Assembly (NCBI GenBank): GCA_963210345.1
Contig: OY723411.1
Location: forward strand, 4,251,648-4,315,647
DNA: 64,000 nt
Direction of reading: 5' to 3'
Origin: Inga oerstediana
Lineage: Eukaryota; Streptophyta; Magnoliopsida; Fabales; Fabaceae
Shown here: one piece after another, positions 11,589 to 21,978 of the stretch
How the letters are laid out: every line of letters starts with the position of its first letter
Position numbering within the stretch: the first letter of the stretch is position 1
Made by a program: the position numbers and the translations under genes
The notes under the pieces: generated by a model
Database searches by the model: none
Seen by the model: only the letters and a program-made list of their open reading frames with translations
What the model was told of the DNA's origin: nothing

Positions 11589-13624
11589 ATGAGTGCTGAC
11601 ATGGAGCAAGGCAAGGACAATGATTCATCATTGCTGATGGAGCAGCTTGGTCGTGCATTTCTTGAACTAGAAGCTCGCAAGGATGCTTTTGAGAGTAACA
11701 TTCAGTGGGATGAAATTAAGCAGCATTTCCTTGATCTTGAGACTGCATTGAAGAAGAAACTTGAAGAGCTTGAAGCTAAGGAGAGAGATTATGAAAAGAA
11801 GGAAGCAGAAGTGCATGCACAGCTTGCAGAGAGAGAGGAAGAGGTTGCTTCTAAAGAACAAGACCTTTTAGATCGGGTCCAGGAGCTAAAAGATGCTGCT
11901 GTTGCTGCCATTGTGGAGGCTTGTGCAAATCACCAGGCAACATCATTGGAGTCTGTAGAGGAATGGGAGAACAAAGATAACAAGGTAAGAAGCTCTTTTG
12001 GTGATGAAAATTCTGAAGAGGATGATTTTCCTTATAAATTGGGTGAAAATGAGGTTAAGCCACGTCCAGAGCTGACACATTTTTGTGAGCAAATGGATGC
12101 GAAAGGTCTTCTGAATTATACTGTGGAGAATAAGAAAAATATTTCTGTCTTTCGTGAAGAACTGTCTATTGCACTTGAAAGTGCAACCGAACCAGCCCAC
12201 TTGGTGCTGGATTCACTGGAGGGGTTTCACCCCACCAATGCAACTACCCAACTAGGAGATAAAATGGATGCTGCCCTTCAGGGCATGCGCAAATCCTGTG
12301 TTATAATTTTGGAAGCCTTCGCCACCTTGTTGGCGAGGGCTGAATCAGATACTGATCACCTTCTGAGCCCTGAAACCAAGCAGCAAGCCAAGGCCATTGC
12401 TGATGAGTGGAGGCCTAAGTTGGCTAGAGCAGTCACTGATGCTGCCAATGGAAATTCATTGGAGGCAGAGGCATTCTTGCAGGTCCTTTCTATTTTCAGG
12501 ATTGCCTCAGAGTTTGATGAAGAAGAACTCTGCAAGCTTGTTCTTGCAGTTGCTCAACACAGGCAGGCTCCTGAGCTCTGCCGTTCTCTTGGGTTAACTC
12601 ACAAAGTGCCAGGTTGGTGTTCTTTCAATTAACTGGCCTGTGAAGTCTGCAAAGAAGGATTGTCCCATCAGATGTCGTTGTTAACACTAGATGACTAGTT
12701 TTTATTTAGAGTAACGTAGCAAGTTAGGTAAACCGAAAAAGCATTAGATATGTGCACATATACTGCTTTTGGTATAATTTTACATGCTAAGAGGTAATTT
12801 GATTGTCAGATGTTGATGTTCCCCCTTTGTCTTCGTTTTTTAATCCAGATATTGTGGAATTACTAATCAATGATGGGAAACAAATCGCAGCTGTGCATTT
12901 TATTCAAGCATTCCTGCTTAATGAAAGATTTGCCCCCGTGCCCCTTTTAAAGGCATACCTTAAGGACCTAAGGAGAAATTCACAAGGAAAAGTTGGAGGT
13001 AGAGTTGCTAGTGAGAAGGTAGATTTGATGGCCAGTTGTAGTTTAGAGTAATCAAGTGATTGTCTGAAGTTCTCTTGTAACTCTTGTCCCTAATTGCTTG
13101 CTATAAAGTTAAATGTAATTTTTCATTTGTTGCAGAATGATGCTAATGCTCAAGAGCTTGCAGCCCTTAAAGCTGTAATCAAGTGTGTTGAAGAATACAA
13201 GCTTGAGTCTGACTACCCACTTGATCCACTTCAGAGGAGAGTTGCTCAACTAGATAAGTTGCAGATAGATAGAAAGAGAACAGGAGAATCCAGTAAACGT
13301 CAGCAACCGAAGAAGCCACGGACCAATGGAGGATATTTTGCATTCCGACCATCAGTTGGTGGTGCCGCCGCTTCTTCCATAATGGGTAGGCAGCCTCGAC
13401 CTGTTAGAGGACCGTATCCAACGATTCCGGACCGGTATCCTCATGCAAGCGCTATTACATACGATTATCAAGTTCCTGGCCAAACCATATACTCTCAGCA
13501 GGTAAATGACCAAAGATTGCCCTTTTATCCCTGTGATGATGGGGTTGCTGCTCCTCCTAATTACGGCAGCTACATTGCTAGTAGCAGTAGTAATCTCCAA
13601 TCATCTTACCGACCATATATGTAA
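11589..13624 (+). CDS. FRIGIDA-like protein (FRL family)
   Basis: Three exons join in frame: 11589-12612, 12849-13018 and 13136-13624, giving 560 aa. The start is the first ATG (MSADMEQGKD). FRIGIDA-family proteins are nuclear scaffolds; FRI itself and some FRL members promote FLC expression and so delay flowering. Seen here: an N-terminal Lys/Glu-rich coiled coil (about residues 45-110, LKKKLEELEAKERDYEKKEA). The FRIGIDA domain covers about 165-455, including LCKLVLAVAQHRQAPELCRS, DIVELLINDGKQIAAVHFIQ and ALKAVIKCVEEYKLESDYPL with DPLQRRV. A basic KRQQPKKPRTNG patch (possible nuclear signal) precedes a low-complexity tail rich in Tyr, Ser and Pro. The exon 1-2 join restores VPDIVELL. It looks closest to the FRL3/FRL4-type branch, but the exact orthologue was not decided, so no symbol is given. 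Confidence 0.93.
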
Positions 13625-14142
13625 TTCCCAGTTTCAAGCATTATACGACTTGCATTTGAGCCTTTTAGTTGAGTTTCTTCTTTTGGCAATGCGCCTTCTC
13701 TGCTCTAATGTCTTGTTTCTGGGCTTTTTGCGGTAGGAAGAATATTTTATGGGCCTGTGCTTGGTATTATGCCCCTAACGTAATAAAGTTAAAAGTGGAG
13801 GACACAGTTTCCGGCTAACATCATCAGCAAAGGTTAGGTCTAACCAAAGGGTTAGTCTTTTACAATATATAAAGTTAAGATTCGAATCAAGAGATAAATA
13901 CAGTGATAATTTGATGGTAAATATCTGGTAGTAACTATTGAGGGGTTGAATTTATTTTTTTAATGAAAACTGAAACATATGCTAATGTTTCAGAAGAACC
14001 AAGGATGAGTTAGTATCTTTCATCACTCATCTCCTCTATGCATACATTTGATAGTTATGGACCAGTCTCTTTACGATTATCACTGCTTCTTGAATTATGT
14101 CTTCATGCGGATGAGTTTAAGTGTTGGTCTCTGGTGATAATA
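13625..14142. other. 3' flank of the FRIGIDA-like gene
   Basis: This is probable 3' UTR and then plain intergenic DNA. An AATAAAG word near 13782 could be a polyadenylation signal. Confidence 0.4.
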
Positions 14143-14225
14143 CTCCCTCCGGTCCTAAATATAGGATAAAGTTTGTAGTGCAATTTACACTACAAACTTT
14201 ATCCTATATTTAGGACCGTAGGTAG
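14143..14225. mobile_element. 83-bp Stowaway-like MITE, nearly all hairpin
   Basis: The ends are CTCCCTCCGGTCC and its complement, flanked by TA on both sides, as expected for Tc1/mariner insertions. The two arms (14143-14180 and about 14186-14225) pair almost perfectly, with only a few loop bases and a couple of changes near the right tip. The element is barely longer than two terminal repeats. Confidence 0.85.
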
Positions 14226-15190
14226 TACCATAATATTAGTTGCTTCTCTATAATCACTTGAAGATGATTCCCAGGACTTCTGTTACTACGGGTGGAAAAT
14301 AAACCACCTTTACGCAAAAACAAAAAAGAAAAAAAAATCCTTGTCAGCCAATTCATGGACTCTAACGTATTTAATTTAATATCTATTATATAAATTTATT
14401 AATATAATTTGAAAGTATGATATGAATGTCTAGGAAAATGAATTCAACGTAAAAGTGTCCAAATCAAAATAAAACGAAAGAAATATATTTACAAAAAGGC
14501 TATATCAACTCGGCCTAACCTAAGTTGATATTCCACACCATTGCTTGAGTCCCAAAATTTTCAAGGAAGCCAAGCATTAAGTCATTTTCTTGTTTTTGTG
14601 TTCTTTGGAAAATTGGAAACTAAACTTTGTCATTTTGACATGTTGTAGCTATTATGACAAATATATCTCTGGTTTATTAAATGTGAACGAGGACATTTCG
14701 ACTGACTTTTTGATCTATTTTTGATACGGAGGGTTATAAAGTATACAAGTATTATTTGTATTCCTATAGTTGTTTTTACCTTTCACAACCACAATGGTTG
14801 TATTTCCATGTGAATTATTGAAATTAACTATAATATTAATTTATTTGCGTGTTATAAAATTTCTTACTTTACATATCAACTTACAATTTAAAACTTGAAC
14901 TCGATCTCAAACACCCGTTATGATAATTCCTGCTTTTTGGTTTAGATTCCAATACTTATTATATATAATATAAATAGCTTATTAATCAATTCGATTAACC
15001 AGTGCGTCCATTTTCAATTGTGTTCTCCCCCGTGCCTCTATTCTCAATTGATTAAGAAGCATGCACTCCATTTTTCTTCTTCTTTTTTTTTGGGGCCAGA
15101 AACTCCATTTTCCTTAAACTTCTTGGAAATCACAACAATAGTCACAAAATTTTTAGGAAGTTGTGCATCATGCAAAATATATAATTTATT
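14226..15190. other. Intergenic, no gene seen
   Basis: AT-rich DNA without a recognisable domain or repeat structure. Confidence 0.4.
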
Positions 15191-15455
15191 ACTCCCTTGG
15201 TCTTTAATCATTATCCTAACACATATTTAGAGAGTTAATCTTGATCTTAAATATAAGATATATTTTTTATATTTATCTATTTTTCTAATTTACACTTACT
15301 GTGCTCCCTCAACAATAATTAAGGAGAAGAGAAATGATCGAACTAAGGAAGATAATTAGTGTGTTTTAGAAAATAGATTTTAGATTAACTAATTTTCTTA
15401 ATCTAACCAAATTATGTAAATATGTCTTATATTAAGGATTAGAGGGAGTACTACC
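15191..15455. repeat. MITE family B (Stowaway-like), degenerate copy
   Basis: The left end is ACTCCCTTGGTCTTTAATCA. The right end reads TCTTATATTAAGGATTAGAG and then GGAGTA. The interior block ATTAACTAATTTTCTTAATC is shared with the copy at 62018-62289 (opposite orientation) and the partial copy at 1-150. There is no coding capacity. Confidence 0.5.
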
Positions 15456-15780
15456 GTTTTAGATTTTTAACATCTTAATGTATTGTTGTTATACTACCCA
15501 TGGTTTTTAATATATGAGTTAGTTGACTAATTTTGGTAGCTTAAGAAAGTTTGTTATATTAGTTATATGTAACAAATATTGGTTGATTTTTCTAAAATGC
15601 CATATTTCATCATGATTATCCTTGAATAGAATCTCCTTAATGTGTACCATCAATAAGAATATTTTAAGAAAAATAATATAAATTTGGAAGACAAAATTGA
15701 TTGAAATCTTATATTTATAATCACATTCAATCCCCAAATAACTTTTACATTAAATAGCGGGGTAGTAACAATCCTAGTTA

Positions 15781-16558
15781 ATTTTTTTGGCCACAAAATA
15801 GTATTTCAACAAGACATACAAGGCCCAAAATAAAAGGTGTACATAAAAAAAGCTCAAATACATAATAAAAAGAAACCCTACAAATAACTTAACTCTAAAA
15901 TAGGTGAGAGGGAGCAACCGCCACAGTCAAGAACCTTACCTCCTTCATAATCCCTTCACCAGAATCTATAGCTAGAAAACGTTGTTACCAGCAACAAAGT
16001 CATTGTAAGAGGTGATTGTTCAAAGAACCATCTCAAATGATCTACTGCGTTTATCAGCAATAAAGCAACAGAATTGGTTGTTGAAGAAACTCCCTGAGAA
16101 GATCTCATAGAAGGAAAAGCACCCACAAACACCAATAAAGAAAGATGAAGGCTGAGAAGCTGTCAACTGCACAACGAATCGCACTGTTTTGACCATGACA
16201 CACACTTTGGATTTGACGTTGCCAACAACCCATAATAGTCTTTTGAAAGATGAAGCCCATAAGATATAAAACTATACTTACCAAATCCCTAACCCAAAAC
16301 TACGAAACGTAGCCACCAGGTGAGGTTTGCTGCAATTAAAACTCCCAACTCGATTTATTGCAACAAAGAAAATCAACACCACCATAAGAAGTTTAAAAAA
16401 TCATGAAAATAAATGGAAACCAACACAAAATACTGACGTCTCCAACCCCGACCGAAACTGAGGAGGGAGACGCTATAAAAAAAGCTCACCCAAGGACGAG
16501 AGAAGAGCTCCCACCACCCAATAAGTCAAGAGGAGGGGGAGAGGGAGAAAAGTATCTC
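15781..16558 (-). mobile_element. Candidate noncoding retroposon with A-tail and target duplication
   Basis: Read on the minus strand, this 778-bp segment is GC-richer than its surroundings and ends in a short A-tail (GGCC followed by seven A). The 9 bp next to the tail (TCCTAGTTA on the plus strand, 15772-15780) recur as TCTTAGTTA at 16559-16567, an 8 of 9 match. No frame codes for reverse transcriptase. The layout recalls noncoding retroposons such as Sadhu elements or 5'-derived LINE fragments. A true processed transcript is the alternative. Confidence 0.45.
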
Positions 16559-17569
16559 TCTTAGTTATAGGACTTCATTATGTTTCTTAATATAAAACTC
16601 TTTATAAAATTTAAGGAAATGTTATCTTAAAAATAATGAAAAATTATAATCTTTTTTTATATTTAACTAATTAATTTTTTGGGATAAGGCGCTAAAAAAA
16701 CTTTCAACTTTTATCAAAAGTGCAATAGTAACCATAAACTATGTTTTAGAGAAAAAGTAACTATAAACATTTAAAATTGGGGCAAAACTGTTAAACATAA
16801 CTAACTTCCATATATTACAATGGGAAAAATTAATCTTTTAGCCCTTAAATGTTTGACTCACTTATAACTCAGTCCATGGAGTTCGACTCGGTATAACTTA
16901 GTTCCTAAACTTTTGACTGCTTGCAACTAACTCAGTCCCTGATACTTCCAAGTCATTCTATGTGGCAAAATAATGTTAAAAATACTGTTAAAAAAATAAT
17001 CATGTCCTTGTTCCCAGCACTCGAATTCTCTTCCACCTTTGTTTTCTAGAAATATCGCTGGGCGTCCGTGATGTCCATGACGGATACTTCAGAAGCTTTT
17101 TTCAAGCATAAGGTAATATCAATTTTCTTATATTAAATGACCTTCAAAATTATGAGCATCATGTAAAGGATGTGTAGTTCTATTTGGCATTAGAAGGAGA
17201 GATTTTGCGCTAGGTATGTTGTGAAATGGATATGCTTCAACTTTTTCTAATCTCATCTTCTTCCAAGAACTATTCACCATTTATCATTCAAAAGTTAAGA
17301 ATTTCTTTTTCCACCATGATTTTTTCTTGCATGCTTAGATGCTTTATTAGAGTTAAAAGCATTATAAGTGGTTTCAACCTTTTCTCCAATTTGAGTTGTT
17401 CGCAGCCCTCTAGTGCTTAGAAGGATCTATTATGGACGCTGTGGATGTCCAGCAAAGAGTCTTGAAAATAGAGGCAGGAGGGATGTGAGTTGGTGGGGAC
17501 AAGGACGCTATTTTTTTATTTTTTTTAATATATGTAAAATCCACATGAGCAATTTTTAACAGTATCTTA

Positions 17570-18639
17570 TGCCTCGTTTGGTACGTTAGAATTGAAGTTG
17601 GAGAATTGGAATTGGAAGTAGAAGTAATATTTTAGGGTGTTTGGTAGGTGGGAATCGGGTTCCACATGGAACTCAGTTCCATTAAAAACGTTGGAATTGG
17701 GTTCCATGCCTTTCCCTATGGAACCCACTTCCACTTCCCAATGGAAGTAGATATTTGCCTCTTTTACCCCTTTCATTGCAATCCACTAGTCCTCTGTCGA
17801 CGACATCTCTCCATGGCGACGGAGAAGATGACCATCCTTTTGTGACGACGGTGATGGCCCTTTCCACCAGCAATGGCAGCAAAGAGCCAAACATAACTCC
17901 ACCCTCCAACAGTGAATGCGACTCCGTAGTCGTCTTCCTCTGGCAACAAAGAAGACGTTTTTCTTATATTTAACCATTGATTTTCATTTTGATTTCGATT
18001 TTTGTTCTAGTTCTAGATTGTTCTTCTGATATTTGATTTCTTGTTTTGTTTCTATTTTTTTGCTCAAAGACGTTTGGCCGGTTGTATTTCCGACGGTGAC
18101 AGTGGTCAGATGAAGGTGGGGATGGTGATTAACATCAACTAAAGGTGCGAAGATTTTTTCTATTTTCAACGACGGCGTTCTATCTCTGGTTTGGCAAGGT
18201 TTTATTTTGTTTTCACCATTTCATTTCTAGCCTCGATCTCTAGTTTGACTTTGGTTTCTGATTGTTCTTGGTTTGATTATTGTTCTTCAATTTTGGTTCT
18301 TGTGTTACCAGTGGAGGTGGTACCCATCTACCATTGTTCACTCCGTTTGTTGTCATTCTCTGGTGTTAATGGCCACCATTGATGGAGGAGGAGGTCTACA
18401 ATGACAGGGTTGTGTTGTACGATTTGATTCAATGGTGGTTATGGCTTTGTTGGGAAGGTGGAGTGTTTTTTTTTTGTTAGCAATGGGTATTTTGGTATTT
18501 TCATACTATAAGTATATATTTTAATTAAAAACTTTATCTCACTTCCACCATCCTACCAAACATGTTTTAAAACACAATTCCACTTCTAGTTCCACTTCCA
18601 CTTTCATAAGAAAACTCTTCCATGATACTAAACGGGGCA
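17570..18639. mobile_element. Nested DNA transposon with TGCC(T/C)CGTTTGGTA ends
   Basis: The left end TGCCTCGTTTGGTA and the reverse-complemented right end TGCCCCGTTTAGTA match at 12 of 14 positions. The trinucleotide TTA flanks both sides (17567-17569 and 18640-18642), the usual PIF/Harbinger target. Inside both ends are GGAAGTGGAATTGG-like purine words in mirrored order. The roughly 1.07-kb interior has only short unsupported frames. Confidence 0.65.
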
Positions 18640-18903
18640 TTAATATTTTTTTGCCACATAGGATGACTCAGTAACATTAAGGACTAGGTTGCAAGGGAGT
18701 CAAAAATTCAAGGACTGAGTTATAAGTGAGTCAAAACTTTAAGGACCAAAAGATTAATTGTCTCATTGTAATAAATGAAAGTTAGTTGGGTTTAATGGTT
18801 TTGCCCCAATTTAAAAGTTTATGATTATTTTTACTTTAAAAAATAATTTATAGTTACTATTACATTTTTTTATAAAAGTTGAAGGTTATTTTAATATCTT
18901 AAC

Positions 18904-20043
18904 CATGTAATAAAAACCGGACCGGCCCAGCCGATCAGACCCAAAAACGGGCGAACCGGTCCTAGGTCCGGTTCGGTCAGCTGCCTATAAGGGGAGGAGG
19001 GTCGACTCGGTCAAAACCGGTCGACCCGACCGATTCTTGAGTGACTCGGCAAAATCGTCGAGTCAGGCGGTTTGGCCGAGTCACTTGAATTGGCATATAG
19101 AAACAGAAACAGAATAGAGTGAGATGCGATCTTACTGAAATGATCAAATTCAGAAAGACCGAAAGAGGAAAGACTGAAACTCGGGAAGCAATCTCCTCCC
19201 ACAGACAAAAATCAGGTGACGGCGAGCCTGTGCCCTAACCCAGCGTCTGGTGAAGACGGCGACCCTGTACCTAGCTCAGTGTCTGACGTCGGCGGCAACC
19301 TACAGGAGATGGGAGATGCCGAAAAGGTGATAACAGAATCTAGTTACTGAAGATCTTGTGGAAGGATCTGAAGATTATTTTTTTAAAATGCAGAGAATGG
19401 AAAAGGGAGGATTTGAAGATGAAGATGATTTCGTAGAAGAGAGAAAAGAAAAATGGAAGATGAAAGAGGCAACAAAGAAAAATTGAAGAAGATGATTTTG
19501 CCTTGGAGAGTGGTTTTGCTTTGGATTCCCAACACCTTTTATTAAAATAAAATAATGGCACATGTATCAAGAATGAGTTGGCAAAATAATATCAAATATA
19601 ATATATGACAACAAGATTGTTGGCCGAAGAAAAAAACAGGAGGATCAAGATCAAGGATAAGAAGATATCATTACATAAGTGGGTAAAAAAAGAATAAATG
19701 AAAGATGAAAGATCAAGATAGAGAAAAAAGTAGATAAAAAAGAACAAATCTAAAAAAAAGAAAAAGATCATGAAAAAATTATTTAAAATGATATAATAAT
19801 TATAGGAAAGAAAATATCATTATATAAGTATAGATATCATAACTAATACTAATAGATTTTAAACATTTCTTTTCTAATGATCTTCATTTTTATTTATAGA
19901 AGTTTAAAAATATATTAATATATATATATTGTCACTAATAAATTGTAATATTTTAATATGACCGGTCTGACCCCGGTTGACCCATTAACCCTTGAACCTA
20001 TACCGTGATCAGTTCATTATCCGGTCCGGTTTTTTGTTCCTTG
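18904..20043. mobile_element. Nested hAT-type non-autonomous element (ACCGGACCGG ends)
   Basis: It is flanked by a perfect 8-bp direct repeat ATCTTAAC (18896-18903 and 20044-20051), as expected for hAT. The left end is CATGTAATAAAAACCGGACC. The right end in reverse complement is CAAGGAACAAAAAACCGGAC. Subterminal CCGGTC and GACCGG words are dense on both sides. The 1.14-kb interior has no transposase. Confidence 0.8.
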
Positions 20044-20053
20044 ATCTTAACTT

Positions 20054-20390
20054 ATATGAAGTAAATATTAATTTCTTATAATAAAAGCCGAACCGAAGAG
20101 CGTATATTTCTGGAAGACAATAGAATCATGCTGAACAGGAAAAACAGAACAATTAAAAAAACTTGCCTAACAATGCCGATTTTTCCTCTTCAATAAATAG
20201 GGGCTGAAAAGTCATGATAAGCCAAGTTAAGTTAAGGAAATTGAAAGAAGCACATCATGCAAGGCTGTCCACATTATATTTAGCATGTTGATGAAAACTA
20301 AAATTACTGATTAACAAGATTAACTTGGTGACAATAATATTACTTTTTTTTAAAAAAAATATAGCATACACATCAAATATGATTCTTTAA
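20054..20390. other. Intergenic, no gene seen
   Basis: Plain AT-rich DNA between two transposon blocks. Confidence 0.4.
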
Positions 20391-21276
20391 GGTGTGTTTG
20401 GTTTGAGCTGAGGGGAGGGGGAGGCGAGGGATGGGAAATTACAATTTTGAACAGGAAAAATCCAAAATTAACCCTTTCATGTTTTTAAATTTTGGATTTT
20501 CACCCAAAATTTACCTTTTCATTCCTTATAAATTTTGGGTTCCCGTCCAAAATTTAAATACCTTCAACCCAAAAAGGCAATTTAGCCCCCCCACCCCTCC
20601 CCTCAAACCTATAGCTGGGAAAACGGGCCTGCCCAAGTTCAAAATCGTACCCTTTTATAGCTACCCGGCCCGTTTAAGGTAGGTCCGCGGGCCGGCTTGT
20701 AGGCTTTACGCCCTTTTGAGTTTTTTTTTGCCACGCCTTTTTTGTTTCTTATTCTCCTAAAGACTAAAATACCTAATTTAAAACATAAATATCATCAACA
20801 TTAATTTAAAATATAAATATTATCCAATTTTAATAGAACACAAACACTAAGACTTAAGTCCAAACCATAATTAATGTTCATAACCAATCAAATAAGTTCA
20901 CAACCACAATCAAACAAGCCTACAAACTTCAAATGTCAGTAATAATAGAACACCTGATTTGGATTTTGGCGTACACATGCAAAAAAAAGAAAAAAGAAAA
21001 TCAAAGAAGAGAAGCTTCAAATGAGGTCTAAGTCAGTGTGAGAGTATTTTTGATATGAGGGTTAGGTTAGGTTAACTCTACCCTCTGACCAATGCTTGCT
21101 GCCCATTTAAAAAAAAAAAAAAAGTTAAACGGGTCTAAAAGGGCCGGCCCTTTTAGGCCCGCTTCTATTTTCAGTCTCTAAATCATAGGTCCGACCCTTG
21201 ACGGACTTGTGCCTAAAAAAACTGACCCGACGAGCTCGACCCGAATTCCCGGCTCTACTCAAACCAAACACACCCT
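20391..21276. mobile_element. Foldback MITE (GGTGTGTTTGGTTTGAG ends) split by a hAT element
   Basis: The left end GGTGTGTTTGGTTTGAG is mirrored by CTCAAACCAAACACACC at the right. Removing the inner insertion 20610-21257 and one copy of its target duplication leaves a MITE of about 230 bp with purine-rich left (GAGGGGAGGG) and pyrimidine-rich right arms. It is similar in style to the elements at 779-1659 and 7611-8797. Confidence 0.75.
20610..21257. mobile_element. hAT-type MITE with perfect 8-bp target duplication
   Basis: The direct repeat CTCAAACC at 20602-20609 and 21258-21265 flanks this 648-bp unit. The left terminus TATAGCTGGGAAAACGGG and the reverse-complemented right terminus TAGAGCCGGGAATTCGGG agree at 14 of 18 positions. 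GGGCCGG and CCGGCCC words crowd both ends. It has no coding capacity. Confidence 0.88.
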
Positions 21277-21978
21277 ATATATATGCTTTCCGAATTTTAT
21301 TTTTTTGAAAGAAAAAAATATGAAGAATGCATGTATGAATATAAAGCTTTCTAAAGCCTACAATTTTGAAATAAAAAACTAAGAGTCATGGGGATTTAAA
21401 CATGACATATTAAGTAATTTTTGGAACCCAAATTGCGTAAGGACAATCCGCGTGAGTATTATTGCATGTTTTTTTTTTTTTTTTGGCCAACTATTGCATG
21501 TATTATTACACGTATGGAACGAAAGCTTTTTTCCTTACATGCTTAATTTTAATTATATTCCGTATGCGCTTTCTTTTACTTCAAGTAACAATTCGACCTG
21601 CCTCCCTGAAATTTTAGTAATTTTTTGAGATTTTTTTAGCATAATTAAATTTTCAGTTCAAGTGTCCCACCTAGGAAATTTCATTCTCATCCTTTGGTCC
21701 GTTGTTTTTTTGTTTTTTGTTCTAAAGGGCAAAAAAAACTAAAAAAGAAAATTCGTTATCGTCGTCAACTCATCATTTAACAAGCCCCCGCTGACTAAAG
21801 TTCTGTTCTTCTGTTCCCAACTTCGCTATATGAACGAGACAGCTTCTGAATCTTCGTTATCATCTTTATATATCTAAATCTAATTCTCTTCCCTTTTTCG
21901 TTCTGATCTACTACGTTACTGTGCGGAGATTTGCTCGGTTGGATTCGATTACCTTGAGCCAGACCGAGCCAGTGACTC
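21277..21978. other. Intergenic and promoter side of the aspartic protease gene
   Basis: The last 150 bp (21800-21978) are less AT-rich and likely contain the 5' UTR. No other gene was seen. Confidence 0.4.

Larger units (their letters stand above)
16681..20053. mobile_element. Long-TIR Mutator-like element carrying two nested insertions
   Basis: Inverted repeats of roughly 300 bp run from 16681 to about 16995 and from about 18643 to 18903 plus 20052-20053. They share the stretches AACTTTTAT, AATTGGGGCAAAAC, TTATAACTCAGTCC and CTATGTGGCAAAA in mirrored order. Long TIRs around noncoding DNA are typical of non-autonomous MULEs. One insertion (17570-18639) lies against the right arm. Another (18904-20043) sits about 2 bp short of the inferred right tip. 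No target duplication for this outer element could be confirmed. Confidence 0.7.

Noticed and set aside
17648..18382. Cluster of overlapping 60-75 codon frames on both strands
   Set aside because: No domain, no codon pattern and heavy overlap. They lie inside a noncoding nested transposon.
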